Shown: piece by piece, positions 36,501 to 47,763 of the stretch
Layout of the letters: every line of letters starts with the position of its first letter
How positions within the stretch are numbered: the stretch's first letter is position 1
Assembly: GCA_022495005.1 (NCBI GenBank)
Contig: JAGYXB010001997.1
Location: forward strand, 2,170,001-2,234,000
Direction of reading: 5' to 3'
Length of the DNA: 64,000 nucleotides
Source: Rhyacophila brunnea
Lineage: Eukaryota > Arthropoda > Insecta > Trichoptera > Rhyacophilidae
Made by a program: the position numbers and the translations under genes
Notes under the pieces: model-generated
Databases searched by the model: none
What the model was told of the DNA's origin: nothing
Seen by the model: only the letters and a program-made list of their open reading frames with translations

Positions 36501-39500
36501 ATATTCGTGGGTATTAAACGAAATAAGAAATTAAATTAACTACCGCATCAAATTGGAATCAATTAAAATAATAGAAACTAAACTAAAACGAATCAATAAA
36601 ATGTACCTAGGTAGGTATAAGGATGCCTGTATTGCTTACACAATGTACAAACCGGCTGAACTAAAAAAAATCAAAACAGAAAGGGTTACAAATATTATGG
36701 CAACGTCAAACTAGTTTTTTCTGTAGAAAAAAACATGTGTTTAGGTAGCTAAGTAGATTCACTAGGTACCTGTTTGGTTTAGTACATTATAGTATAATAG
36801 ACCAATATTTTTAAAGCGTAATAAATATTCTTGTAAATGGGTAGTTTATATAAAACTAGTCTCTCGAGACAAAAATCACACGTTGTTTTTTTTATTATAC
36901 ACAAAATTAATTGGGGCTGCAAGCCATCTGCTAGTACCTATGATCTTAAACTTACCCGCAAGAAACCACAACAACGCAGCATCCTGCGGTCAAATTTAGT
37001 GTGGCTGATCTGCCACACAGTGTCTAGGTACCCTTAAATAAGAAGTTACGTAGAGAGTTTTGAATACAAGACACGTTGCGCAATTTACATACAGTGGTAA
37101 CAAGTTTAGCTAATAAGGTTAGTCGATGCAACAAGTCGCAACAGCATCCTGACACGGAATTGAATCTATGGACTGAAACCGTATGCGGTTTAGAACCGTG
37201 TCAATGTGCCATACTAAACTTATAATTTCTGTTCATGAAAATATATATACGGTTTCAGTCCATAGACATTTTAAAAATGTTCATAAATCGTTTTCATACA
37301 ACTTCCGAATATTTTTTATACCATGTTCATTTTTGTTTACGCACAGATGTATCTTTTCATGCATAGCAACCAGACGTTTTCGACGCACAGTGCCCCAGCA
37401 ATATCCATGTATATGTTACACCGAATGTGCGAAATTGACTATTACATGAAATGGGCAAAATTTTGGCTAATTCATGTAATAGTCAAGCCTGTTGCCTTAT
37501 TCATGAATTAGGTAATTTTTCTGCTGAGTACATGAATTCGCCACGGTATGGAATTCTTGAACTGTCAACATGACAGAAGAAAAAGTAAATTTAATACGGA
37601 TGGTTTTATTAGTTATAATTGGACATAATATAATATTATTATTATTAGGTTAGGTTAGGTTGTAATTTTGAATTAAATTATTCAACTGAATGTCCATTTT
37701 GAGGTTAGCTATCAAGTGTCAACAAACTATCACAAACATTCAATCGACCATTGCACAATTGATACCCAAGCACGAATCAAATCGCGAAAATACTTTTCAA
37801 TAAAATTCTTCCGTTATCATATTATACCTAGTTCTAGATTTTTTTTGCGCATAGTAAATGGATATGAACGTCATTGTAGTTATTGATTGGTATATTTTTA
37901 TATTATAATCAATGACATTTGACACATTTGTTTAGTTGCAAAAAACACCACGGAGCGCGATCATCTATTTTGACCATAGATAATATAAATGTACATTTTG
38001 ACCAATGGATGAGCATTTGATACATTTAGTTTAGTTGCAAAAAATACCACCGTAGCGCTACTATCTAATTTGTCCAAGACATGAAGTAGGCAGAAAAATT
38101 ACTGCCGATTTCACGCACTCTCCAGATATTTTGTCTAATTCATGAATAAGGCAACGGGCTTGCATTTTTCATGATTTAGGCAAAATTTTGCCCATTTCAT
38201 GTAATATTCAATTTCGCACATTCGGCGTAACATATACACGACTTCCTGGGATTGTGTTGTGTGCGACGAAAAACTTTGGTGGTTTGTCCAACCACCAGCC
38301 GTTGAAACGTGTTATATCCAAAAAACTAATAGCTTTCATAGTCGGCGGGCAACCTAAACCGGGTCTCACATACAAAATCGTCTCGACTGAAAAAAGTCGA
38401 ATTTTTCGATGAAATTTTGTTTACATTCAAAAAATGAAATGTAACAAAGTTTACCGCCGCACTCCACATGATTGCAATGGAAAAAAAACAGCTGATGTCA
38501 CATGCAATAAATTTCACCTGACGTGGACGGCAGATAATATAATCCTAAAATTTCAACTCAGTTTGGCTTTCGGTGTGGCGTCACTGTCCCGGCATGGCCT
38601 CGCCGATTCGCACGGAAGAAAGTTGCACGTTGCGCCCAGTTTTTATTTATAACTATATTCCAGTCGAGACTATTTTCAATGTGCGACTGGGCTAATGATC
38701 ACGATCTCCCAGTTTCCCAAAAAAATGCATGATCTAAGATTCTAAGAGTATATTATAATAGGTAAACGCAGTATAAAACGTATATAATTAGGTCACTACA
38801 AATTAAAGCGTTAATAATAATAATTACTATCAGGGTCAAAATAATACAAAGAGGATTCTGCATATATTAACCTCGTATCGAAGGGCCTGCAGATGAACTT
38901 ACTTTGTGAATCACTTCCCAGTTCAAAATATAAAATGGTAATATTGTATCAAACAAAAATGTTACTATCATTTTATTTACATTGTATTTGTACTGACATA
39001 GAAAACATGAACTTGATAACACGATTTAACTTTTATGAATAAAATTATCAGAATAAACAAATTTATTTATGGCACAAAAGTTTAGTTAATAATTAATTGA
39101 ATCATCATAACAGAACATGGTAATTCCATTACACTGTGAACACTTTTGAACAATTAAATTAAAAAAACTCATTGAAATTAACATAATGAATCTTCTCAAA
39201 TATAGGTATACCTAATCAATATTGGATGCGCGTTTCGTTTACCTTACAAACTTAATTTTAAAGCAGATTACGATACAGGTATAATATTTTTACACGTGTT
39301 AACAGTTTATCACACTCGAGAATTATACCCTATTACAGCCACACCCAGAAGGAACCCAGTTTCCTTATTTTTGTGTGTTTCTGAGGCCGACCAATATACG
39401 GTCCCGACTGTTGTGAGACATCAAAACTGTGTAAGTATGCTTCAAACCTATGCGAATTTTGATTAGGGCCTAGGTACCTACCCTATACTACGTAAATCAA

Positions 39501-42500
39501 TGGTTAAACACGTAAAATACAATGAGTTATAATATTATCTATTAATTTTGAAAAAACAAATATATTTATAACATTGACACAATTTACTTATATATTATAT
39601 AAGTGTGAATATGTACCTAACTTTTGTGGAGATAGAATGGAATATTTATGTTATTTACAATTAATATCTATTAATCTATGAGTGACATTATTAACAGTAA
39701 GTAAATTATAATATGAAAAAAAAAATCTAAATAGGTAGGTATATGTGTTATTTATTAACAAATAAAAATAGTACCTAGCGAATTGTATATATTATTATAA
39801 TCATTAATCACAAGTGAAACTATCCATGATTATACATTTATAACCAACCATTAATGACAAATGTGTCGAACCCATCTCTTTTATTTATTTTAGTTATACT
39901 TAAATGTTTTTAAATTCTGTAATAAAACGTTGATCTGTAATTGTAAACAAATATAATATTGTCATAATATAATAATTACTCTGGTTAACAAGTAGACTGC
40001 ACTAAATGTTGAATTAACTATGTAAAATTATTAAATTGGATGTCATACAACTCAACTACATCTATTCAACAAGAATGAAGCACTACCGATCACACTGTCG
40101 AACTGTCAAACGTTTAATAAGTAAGCAACGTAACAATAAACGGTACAAAATTATAACAATATTATATCCTAATTTTTATTTCTAAAAATCTTCAATATTA
40201 GGTACCTATGTGGGCCCGCTGAAGAGCCCGCCGTTCAAATATAATTTAGTATAAAAAGGACCTCGGCGTCGTAACTACGTCAATTTAAATCGATCTTTTC
40301 GCAAAAATCACTAATCATCGGAGATTTTATTTCAAGAAATATTATTATTATTACTGATAATTTCTGCCGCGCGGAGAATTATTATTATTTTATGAACACC
40401 TGCGACATGAAGCCGATCAGAAAACAGGGCTGTCAAAATAATATTAAGCATTCATATTTTTAAATGTTAATTTCATCATGGTTTTTAATCAAACCTGTGC
40501 AAGTACGTACTGATAACTTGGGTGGATTTTGTAGCAAACATACTATTGATATATATACGGGTATATTAGAACATAGGTTGATACTCAAATACTATTATAG
40601 TATGTTTATGATTTCAAGAAAATAATACGATATAATTAATCCATATCAATTATTTGAAAACATTACATTCGCACTTTGCACAAAATTACAAACACATTCG
40701 AAGTTTGCCGCACACGTACAGACCACGTGATATTTGTTTACGCAAAATCGTCGCTTTTCAAAATGGCGAATTTGATTACCAGATTTTACTGCGATGAATC
40801 AGTATGTTCCTTCTTTTTTTATTCGTAGGTTTGTTTACTATGTACGAGAAATTTCCATTTATAAACTCGGAAACGATTTTTACAGAAGAGTTTTGGAATA
40901 TAATGCAACCAAAACTGGAAAAAATCATGGGTGTTGACTTCCTGAATTAGCTAACCCCAGGTCCATGCCACTACGTGAACCACAGTGGATATTAAGCCAT
41001 TTCCACACTGGCAACAAGTTGCTGGCAACCTCATTAAATTTTACGATACTTAATAATTGCTTAAGAAATTTTACAATAATTATCGTAAAATCTAACGAGG
41101 TTGCCAGCAAATTAACTTGTTGAGTGTGGACCCGGCATTAGATGCACAAAACTTAAATAATATATATTATAAATAAAAATTTAAAATTATAAATATATAT
41201 TATGATTTATGTCTTCGACAGCTGATGAAATAAATGTGAAATATGAGTCGGATCAGTCACAGAGCAAATTTATTAACACAAACAGGTGACACGACCTTTT
41301 TATATTAACTAGTAGACCAGATATTATGGACCACATGTTAAAAAATCATATTAATTCTCAAGGCCATTTCTGTAGAACGTCCTCTTAATTAGGTATACTA
41401 CAATAATATCAAGGGTTTTCTAACATTTAAAAACCGGTCGCGTAAACCATTTAATTGTATATAGGTAGACACGTATTCATAAAAGCATATATGTTCATAA
41501 AAACCGTTCTTTTTTCAAGCCCTTCTCTAATCGAAAAATTATCTTCAGAGACTGTCAATGTTCTGAGTCCCATTCCGCCTTGCCATAGAATAATTATTAA
41601 TTTGCGTGTTCTGGATTAGAATGCTGGACGCTGGTGAGTCATAGGCAAGGTGAGCTATTTTCGCATTCATTTAACTTTAGGGCGAGAGAAGACATGGGTG
41701 GATAGACTGCATAAATCTCTGCAGGAGCGTCTCATCATAATGAGAATAAGATAAGTGAGAAAAAGCACATTTTTTCTATTTTTTAGCATTCGTCTCTCGC
41801 GTGGAGTCCAAATAGATGGATTTGAATATTATGGAGATCTGACTCATTCGAAATCAACAATGACCTGAAGTGGTGTAGCATGCAAGGTTAATCTATGAAA
41901 TAAAAGTGAAACTTAATACCTACATAGGTACGTCGTATTGAGTACGAATAAAAACCATGCATTATGTATTTCGTGGAATAATATTGTTATCTCCAACAAA
42001 AAATATATTTTCTTGTGTCGACTGTGCTCTATCTACAACTGCATTTATAAGTACTCATACCTAAAGGTATATCATTGTATAAGCCAGTGGTATTCAAACT
42101 GCGAAATGCGTTTTGGGGCGCCGCATGCTGTTAAAAAATGAATAAAAGGATAATCTTAAAATGATGCACGATCACAATAATAGATCCCATTGTTGCACCA
42201 TTTTATGACCCACAATGATACACCTTACGATATAGAAGCATTTATTGAAACCTCCCATCTCACATTATCAAAGATAGCTGCAATGACGTCTCCTGTGGAG
42301 GTTATTAACTGCTTGGAGGCGGTAAATTAAGGAAGGAATCACAGAACAGATTAATACATACAATTCCGATAGGATATATTCAATACACTACATTTTGATG
42401 CACGGTTTTGAATGTGGTGTGAGTGTCCTACAAAAATGGAACACGCATTATGTATGAGCAATAGTGTGTGTAATACACCAATATTAAATGAGCGCCAATG

Positions 42501-44920
42501 CATAAACCGAGCGCAGTTGTCAGTATTCGACGTATGAGTATTCTTGACACGTGTTTAAGTTTATCCCGGATTCTTCCTTATTCGAGATCGGTTGCCTGCT
42601 ACTCCTTGCCCGTTAGGTATTTCAGTTCCCATTATTTCCGAGTACCCTGGAACGAATTGGTACTACTTAATAATAATATTTTGTAGAATAGATTCTGTGG
42701 AGTCGACAAAATTTTCACTTGCGCTGCATACGACCTGTTTATGTATTAGTATTATAATTATTTTTTAGGACAGTGAAAATACGTACTGTTGTAGAGGTAG
42801 GTAAGCATCTACTTAATGACTTCAGATATAATTTGAGATTAAAAATACAGGGCGGAACTTTGTCTGGGTGTGTCATTGTGTAAATGTGGCTCCTAGTTTG
42901 ATTTCAAGATTTGAAAAACTACGGGGAAACGAACAGGTTCACCCATCCCATTATTTGTTTTTTTTTTTGCGCGGTGTGAATGACGAAAAAGTTTGAAAAC
43001 TACTGGAATAATCGTTTTCTGAATAGATATTAGATTAGGTACTTTATTATTCACCCATGTTTTATTATTGTTCTTGTCTGTCTGGCGAAGCTATAATTAT
43101 TTAAGTGCCCGTGTATCTTTATTGCACCGAATCGCGTGTCTACATTGTGTTATATAAACTACGTCTGAAATAAACTATTGATTTATTGCAATATTATATT
43201 ATTTATCAATTATCTTTATCAATAATTTATCTGTAAAGCGGTAATCGATTGTTTAATGGAAAAATAACAATATAGTAAAATGTACACTTGTGTTTAACAA
43301 TTGATTTGGATAAGGAACAATGTTATCGAAATTTAAATTATTAAGGTCAATGAAAAATAAAAGTGGGATCTTGAAGACCGTTAGCAATTCCAAATTTAAA
43401 AATCTAAAATGTTATAAGTACTTCATAAATGCAGTGACGAAGGTTACCGAAAACAAAAACAAAAAATAAGACAGTTAATAAGGATTCTAAACCAAAATCT
43501 TATTTGCTTTAACTACCTTGCGAACATTACAACTTTTCAGTAGATTGAATGGTTCTTGTCGGTTTACTTACTTACAGAAAGCAAGCTGCAAACAATTTTT
43601 TCAAATACCGACCATACTGGAATATTTGTTAGGTTAGGTTAGGTTTTCATTCATGAATTCATAAATTTTGCCAAAATCTGCTTTAAAAATAGGCGCGGTT
43701 CCCGTCTGGCTTCGTGGAAACCGACTTATACCGATTGAATTGATTTTCCTCGATTACGTTCTAAACTAAACTAACACAATAATTTATCAAAAACTTTGAT
43801 AGTATCTGCAGTTTTCTAATTTAAACTAAAAAAATATTCAGATATGAATAAGAAAGTATCTAACTACATAATATTAGGTACCTACCTACTTATATGTAGC
43901 ATAATTCCCAGAACTTTTCTGTCGACTACTAATAACAAAAAATGCAGCTAATTAAAAAAAACGAAGCGACGATATATTTTTAAATTTCAAATAAAAGGTA
44001 AATAGCTCACCCCAAGGACAAATTATTATAGTTTGTTTACAATTTCACACATGCATACGTGAACGAGAAAACGACTCAAACTACTACAGCTATATTACTA
44101 TCTATGTATTGAAATTTGTAGAATTGCGCACACCGAACAGCTGAGAAACGTGGGAAGGGCATGAAAATAATATTATGATAGGCGTAAAATGAAAATAACG
44201 CCTTGCAGCCCAGCCGATAGGCAACTGGGCTTGGCTTTGATCAACAGACAGAAATACACTCGAATAATTGTAATGCAAATAAGTGATAATACGATGAAAA
44301 ATAACCACGCGAATCATGCACCGATGTAAACTTTTATCGAACCGAAATAAAAACTGCGACGCAATATTTTTACGACTGCCCATGCCATGTGGTTCTGAAA
44401 AAAACTACATCGGTAGATATTTTTTTCTTTCTAAGTTTAACTCGTTCAACAGACGACTATTTTAGTGCGCCTCTGTGTATACTGGTATCCTTGAAATAAC
44501 ATTGAAGAACGAATCCATGGACAAAAAAATGGTTCACTAATTCACGCAGCGATGACAACAAAGAAAGCGCAAGTCTTGCATAAGTGCATTTTAATGCATT
44601 CACAAACAAGCTGACATAATATATTTTTACTAATCCAAAGCACGTTTGTTACGAAGACAACATAAAGAAAAATATTAGCGATATTATGAGAATACCTATA
44701 ATATTATAGAACACTGGGTACATAATTATTGTTTAATATTATTGTAATGATTGAGTAGGTATTTCTTATGTTATTAACCTCCGGGTGTTGTTGAATAAAG
44801 AGTTCCTCCAGGAGTGCTTGAATATACATCGGGCATCTGGGATGGATCAGTGACTAGCATCCTCCTCGATGGAATTCCCTGGCTCTGGGTGGCCTGTCTG
44901 GCAATCGGTGAAGCAGACAT
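27316..44920 (-). CDS. Thor: eIF4E-binding protein 4E-BP/Thor (two exons)
   Basis: Exons 44920..44779 and 27533..27316 join through a split Gly48 codon to give 119 residues, the usual 4E-BP length. 4E-BP is the TOR-regulated repressor of cap-dependent translation that competes with eIF4G for eIF4E. Visible: N-terminal [14 protein letters not shown]; the TOR priming sites Thr36 and Thr45 in [19 protein letters not shown]; the eIF4E-binding motif Y53-ERAF-M58-M59; Ser64-Pro and Thr69-Pro sites (NSPISRTPP); a Pro/Val/Ser-rich linker; and a C-terminal TOS motif FDMEL for Raptor binding. The canonical binding motif is YxxxxL plus hydrophobic; here Leu is replaced by Met. The single intron is 17,245 bp and full of transposons. 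No lesion is seen in either exon. Confidence 0.94.
27900..27980 (+). repeat. SINE S1 internal fragment (Thor intron)
   Basis: TTTTTCAGTGTATTTGATCC, then CAGGGAATGGGTTGGGCAAA and a terminal A-run near 27969, follow the SINE S1 body order in decayed form. Confidence 0.45.
28385..29030. mobile_element. Foldback copy of MITE family A with nested MITE
   Basis: Inverted arms meet near 28510: TTTAATATTTTTTATATTTA at about 28430 versus TAAATATAAAAAATATTAAA at about 28619. The right arm continues to the family end TTTTTCCGCTACGTGCCTCT (about 29028). A second foldback is inserted at 28830..28965. Confidence 0.6.
28830..28965. mobile_element. Small foldback nested in family A copy
   Basis: CGCGAGTGG...CTACAAGGTTCTAAGTGTTTGTCCTTG is inverted as CAAGGACGAACACTTAAAACCTTGTAG...GGCTCGCG. 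GAAAT occurs at both junctions, and the flanks rejoin to the family A sequence seen at 601..1000. Confidence 0.7.
29484..29902. mobile_element. Interspersed repeat R3, copy 2
   Basis: Ends TTTACAAGTGCATGGAT and ATCCATGCACGTGTACAGGC are imperfect inverted repeats. Shares TCGCGTCTCGCTTACTC and CTGCGCAGTAGA blocks with 4805..5090 in reverse complement. Confidence 0.55.
30901..31430. mobile_element. GC-ended hAT MITE (Thor intron)
   Basis: Perfect 8-bp target duplication AGATACAT (30893..30900, 31431..31438). Ends CATGGCCCCCAC and GTGGGGGGCATG; GGGCCC-rich subterminal blocks lie at both ends and an AT-rich core between. A relative, shorter, sits at 62225..62612. Confidence 0.88.
31439..34135. 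other. Thor intron, unannotated stretch
   Basis: No supported gene. A (TTAGG)n run lies near 32259..32278. CTAGCGTTTTT/CTAGCATTTTTT motifs at 32750 and 33156 suggest an old repeat I could not delimit. Confidence 0.3.
34139..34291. mobile_element. Palindromic MITE with TTA target, copy 1
   Basis: TTA flanks (34136..34138, 34292..34294). The arms are almost perfect: TGCCGGGTCCACACTGGCAA begins the element and its reverse complement ends it, with CATGTCGCGCGACAACCTCG further in and AATTTTACGATAATTATCAT near the centre. PIF/Harbinger elements use TTA/TAA targets; assignment is an inference. Confidence 0.85.
34295..36049. other. Thor intron, unannotated stretch
   Basis: No supported gene. TTCGAGAATTCTCGAA-type inverted motifs occur near 34345 and 34500..34560. 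Confidence 0.3.
36050..36307 (+). mobile_element. SINE S1 with inverted 5' half
   Basis: Positions 36060..36212 are the SINE head and body in minus orientation (B box GGTTCGAATCC at 36159..36149, A-box-like GGCCGCGCGGC near 36200). Positions 36218..36307 are the SINE tail in plus orientation (TTTTTCGTAAAAACAAAATC, CCTCCACTCTGTGGAG, ATCTTATTAGGATCGAACAT, A-run). The junction lies next to the SINE 5' end. Confidence 0.8.
37166..37265. mobile_element. 100-bp inverted-repeat MITE
   Basis: CTATGGACTGAAACCGTAT at 37166..37184 is exactly inverted at 37247..37265. The interior is unique and non-coding. Confidence 0.65.
37411..38234. mobile_element. Long foldback element with subterminal repeats
   Basis: Arms TATGTTACACCGAATGTGCG and TTACATGAAATGGGCAAAAT at the left are inverted at 38160..38234, and weaker inverted similarity (TTTTCG.CGCACA) extends outward by about 45 bp on each side. 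ATTCATGAAT-AGG units repeat inside both arms. The core includes a tandem pair of about 90 bp (TTTAGTTGCAAAAAA.ACCAC near 37930 and 38025). A TTAGG run lies at about 37648. Confidence 0.7.
38235..40991. other. Thor intron, unannotated stretch
   Basis: No supported gene or bounded repeat; AT-rich with scattered taggtacctac runs. Confidence 0.35.
40995..41137. mobile_element. Palindromic MITE with TTA target, copy 2
   Basis: TTA flanks (40992..40994, 41138..41140). Same family as 34139..34291 (CCACACTGGCAACA, GAGTGTGGACCCGGCA, shared TAATTGCTTAAGAAATTTTA centre) but more diverged. Confidence 0.82.
42085..43005. mobile_element. hAT element containing a nested R1 MITE
   Basis: Ends CAGTGGTATTCAAACTGCG and GTTTGAAAACTACTG are hAT-type inverted repeats. 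Flanks GTATAAGC and GAATAATC match 6 of 8. No transposase remains, and R1 copy b is inserted inside. Confidence 0.65.
42340..42649 (+). mobile_element. hAT MITE R1 copy b
   Basis: Flanks GAAGGAAT and GAACGAAT (7 of 8). Starts CACAGAACAGATTAATACAT and ends GAGTACCCTG, uninterrupted at 310 bp, so it shows the R1 sequence without the insertions seen in copies a and d. Confidence 0.82.
43006..44778. other. Thor intron, 5' end
   Basis: No supported gene. A (TTAGG)3 run lies near 43629. A TTGTTTAC (FOXO-type) match at 44033..44040 is within chance expectation for this base composition. Confidence 0.3.
44779..44920 (-). CDS. Thor: Thor exon 1 (priming phosphosites)
   Basis: ATG at 44920 follows GACGTTGAAG. 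Encodes residues 1-47 and the first base of Gly48; donor GGAG|GTTAAT. Contains the SxxTPGGT and STTPGG units. Confidence 0.93.
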
Positions 44921-45200
44921 CTTCAACGTCGAAGGATCGAAATAATAAACGTATCGAACGAATCACAACAAGCACTAAAACGTGCGTAATATAAAAAAAC
45001 TTCTTTTCTAAAACGAAAAAACAGGCGTCGCGTTTGAATTCACTGTATATTTATGTAGGTATTGCGTAATAATAAGAGATTATCAACGCACTATTAATTT
45101 TTTTCTCTATTTATATTTCTTCTGTATATCTCCGGCACTTCGCAGACGTACACTCACTCTGACTTCAAACTGGCAACTGCGCAGAGGAGAGGGGCGTTCG
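44921..45200 (-). promoter_or_regulatory. Thor 5' UTR and promoter region
   Basis: Immediately upstream of the Thor ATG on the minus strand. The part from about 45120 to 45200 is locally richer in GC (GCGCAGTTGCC, CTCCTCTGCGCAG) than the surrounding sequence, as often seen around insect promoters. The exact start site is not visible. Confidence 0.35.
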
Positions 45201-46032
45201 ATAATAAATACAAAGCGAACCGTTCGTGACCAATCGCACCTATTCACTTTCGAAGATAACAAAACAGTGGGTCGTGATTTGAAAGACAGTTTTCAATGTT
45301 TCTATAAATTTTATTATTATACATCCAAACACAAAATAATACCTAGCTATATCAAAATCAGAACAACGGAAAACAATAAATTGATTCAGATACTCCTCCT
45401 GAGTGAGGTGAGTTCTTTAGACGCTGGGTGTACCGTACCTATGTCATTGTTTGTATAATATATTATATGTACATATTTTTAATCAGACTACTTTTTATGT
45501 ATCTATACATATTATTGTGTTCTTTGTTTTGATTTTAATACATATTTTTCATTACACTTACAATAGTTCATGTTATGCTGTGAACGTCTTGAAACGAATG
45601 TTTATAATTGAACAACACCAATATAAATAATGTGGTATAGGACAAATAAAGCAAAGAGTGTTTTACATTATGTGTACATATTATTACTTATTATATTTTA
45701 TCAATAATAATATTATTGGCAAGAATATATAATTAAATAAGTATTTTATAAATACTCTTCAATAAACTATATTTTTTGAATTCTAAATGATTTTTAAAAA
45801 AAATGGTTCTCGACTATCTATTCAATATACCTACTGTGTATTCGTATTCAATAGGTGATTTTATCAGTGTTTTATAAGAATAAATTTAATAATGTTTGCT
45901 ACTATATAAGTATACGTAGGTACCTACACATATAAAGGTAAATAAACACTTACAATCTAAAATAATAATACTCTAACAATACCTAGTGTTTTATATTCGC
46001 TTGTAAACGGGCTGACTACCTACTTCATTTCG
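45201..46032. other. Intergenic, nothing recognised
   Basis: AT-rich sequence upstream of Thor with no supported ORF or bounded repeat. Confidence 0.35.
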
Positions 46033-46036
46033 TTAA

Positions 46037-46385
46037 GAGCGTACTTCAGTGAAACGGCAAATAATTTTCAACTTAATTTCAACTTTTCTTTTGGAGACCG
46101 ACAGTCGAAGTTACCGCACGTTGATTTGTTTTGTCATGGCGTCGGATGAAAATATTCTTAAATCGTGTAAAGATGACTAAAAAACTTAACGTACGTACTT
46201 AAAAAAGAAAACATGTAATTGAATATACTATTATTATTAGTAATATAACAATAAACATAACATTAAATGGACGCATGTTGAATTTTTATGACAAATTATA
46301 TTTCGTTCGGCACGCGTCATTTGCACAAATCCGCGCATCGCCTAGCCACGATCTTTTTAGACCATGCCTCAACTGAAGTATAGCC
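46037..46385 (-). mobile_element. TTAA-flanked MITE, copy 2
   Basis: TTAA at 46033..46036 and 46386..46389. Reverse-complement relative of 23433..23797 across its length; ends GAGCGTACTTCAGTGAAACG and CAACTGAAGTATAGCC. Confidence 0.75.
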
Positions 46386-47165
46386 TTAAATTAAATAAGA
46401 TACCTAGGTAGGTATGTTTAGTAGATATCCCTTGGCATTGGAATGATTATAACATATTGGGTACCTACCTACTTTAGACGCGTTTCCATTACAATAAAAT
46501 ATTTGGATTTTCTCGTCGTTTACGATTAAAATTAATATAATAAGTTTGTTTTTTGTTAGGCACCAAACTTTTGGCGCCTCTTGTTTGAAGAAGTAGGCAC
46601 CAGCCGACCAGCGACAACCGGCAAGTTTACGAATTAAAAACGTCGGCAAAAAACCTAACCTCTACCCAAAATATAAATAATACTGAAAACTACACAAATC
46701 CTCCTATTCCATTAATTTCAGGGTTAAAATATCACACAGCCCACAGTATTAAAGATTTCTGTATTTGGCATAATCATCTTTTAATCTTTAATGTAAAAAT
46801 AATGATATTCTTGGTGGAAAAGTATCACCACGTGGTGAATCACAATAGAATGCATAATAGGTAGTACCTACCTACCTACAAAAAAGATAAACAGTAAACA
46901 CAGAAACCGGCGTTGCCAACTTTACTTTGTTTTGGTTGTGTATTTTTTATTTTTATTTCACGCCTACTTGTCTTACGAACTACGTACAAGTGCGTACGAA
47001 CCCACCTCTAATCGTATGATTGTAATTTTATCATTATTCCCAGAATTAATCGACAAAGTACGAGAAATAAGGATTTCATCCATTCATAATGTGATTTTAT
47101 GAACTAGATACCTACCTACCACCTTCTTTATGGCTGCCTATAGGTACCATATCTAACACAATTAT

Positions 47166-47763
47166 CAGTGGCGAAGGGTGGAGGTAGGCTGTTAAGATCC
47201 GACATAAATAGTGCACATTAAACTTAGTCAGTCATTCGTATGATTTGTTTCTATTGAACTAATACTAGGTACAGTAATTTACACATAGTGGTAGATAGTT
47301 TTTCAAAATCTATTAAACCTTGCCTAACCAAACCATAATAGTTTTGGTATGTTATGAAATAGGTACTGCACACCTTTTCATTCATAGGTACTTTTTTGTT
47401 TTCGTTGAATTAAGAATACATGTTACACGTCATGTTGTTGGTTAGTTTTTTAAAATTCGTTAAACCCTGCCTACCAAACCTTAGTAGATAAAAAATATTA
47501 TACTATCTATATATACATAAAGTACTTCCAAAAGTATGTATGGTTTAATTGGATAATTTTAGATATTTTATAGATAGACGATTTTTTTGACTATTACCTA
47601 TTATGGTTTTAGCGTGTTTAATTTGAATTTAAAAAAAAAACTAACCAACACCATCTGTAAATTGTTGACTCAGTTCAATGAAAACAAAAAGGTATGACTG
47701 ACAAAGTTTATTATGGATTATTTATGTAGAATCTTAACAGCCTACCTCCACCCTTCGCAACTG
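47166..47763. mobile_element. hAT MITE (CAGTGGCGAAGG family), copy 1
   Basis: Ends CAGTGGCGAAGGGTGGAGGT and the inverse of it (one base changed near the right end). The same termini and a GGTTTGGTTNGGCAGGGTTTAA-like interior occur at 51882..52465. The 8-bp flanks ACAATTAT/CATATTAT match only partly. Confidence 0.78.

Noticed and set aside
44033..44040. FOXO site TTGTTTAC in the Thor intron (another at 40734..40741)
   Set aside because: Thor is a known FOXO target in flies, but a rough composition estimate predicts several such 8-mers per 64 kb, so there is no support above chance.
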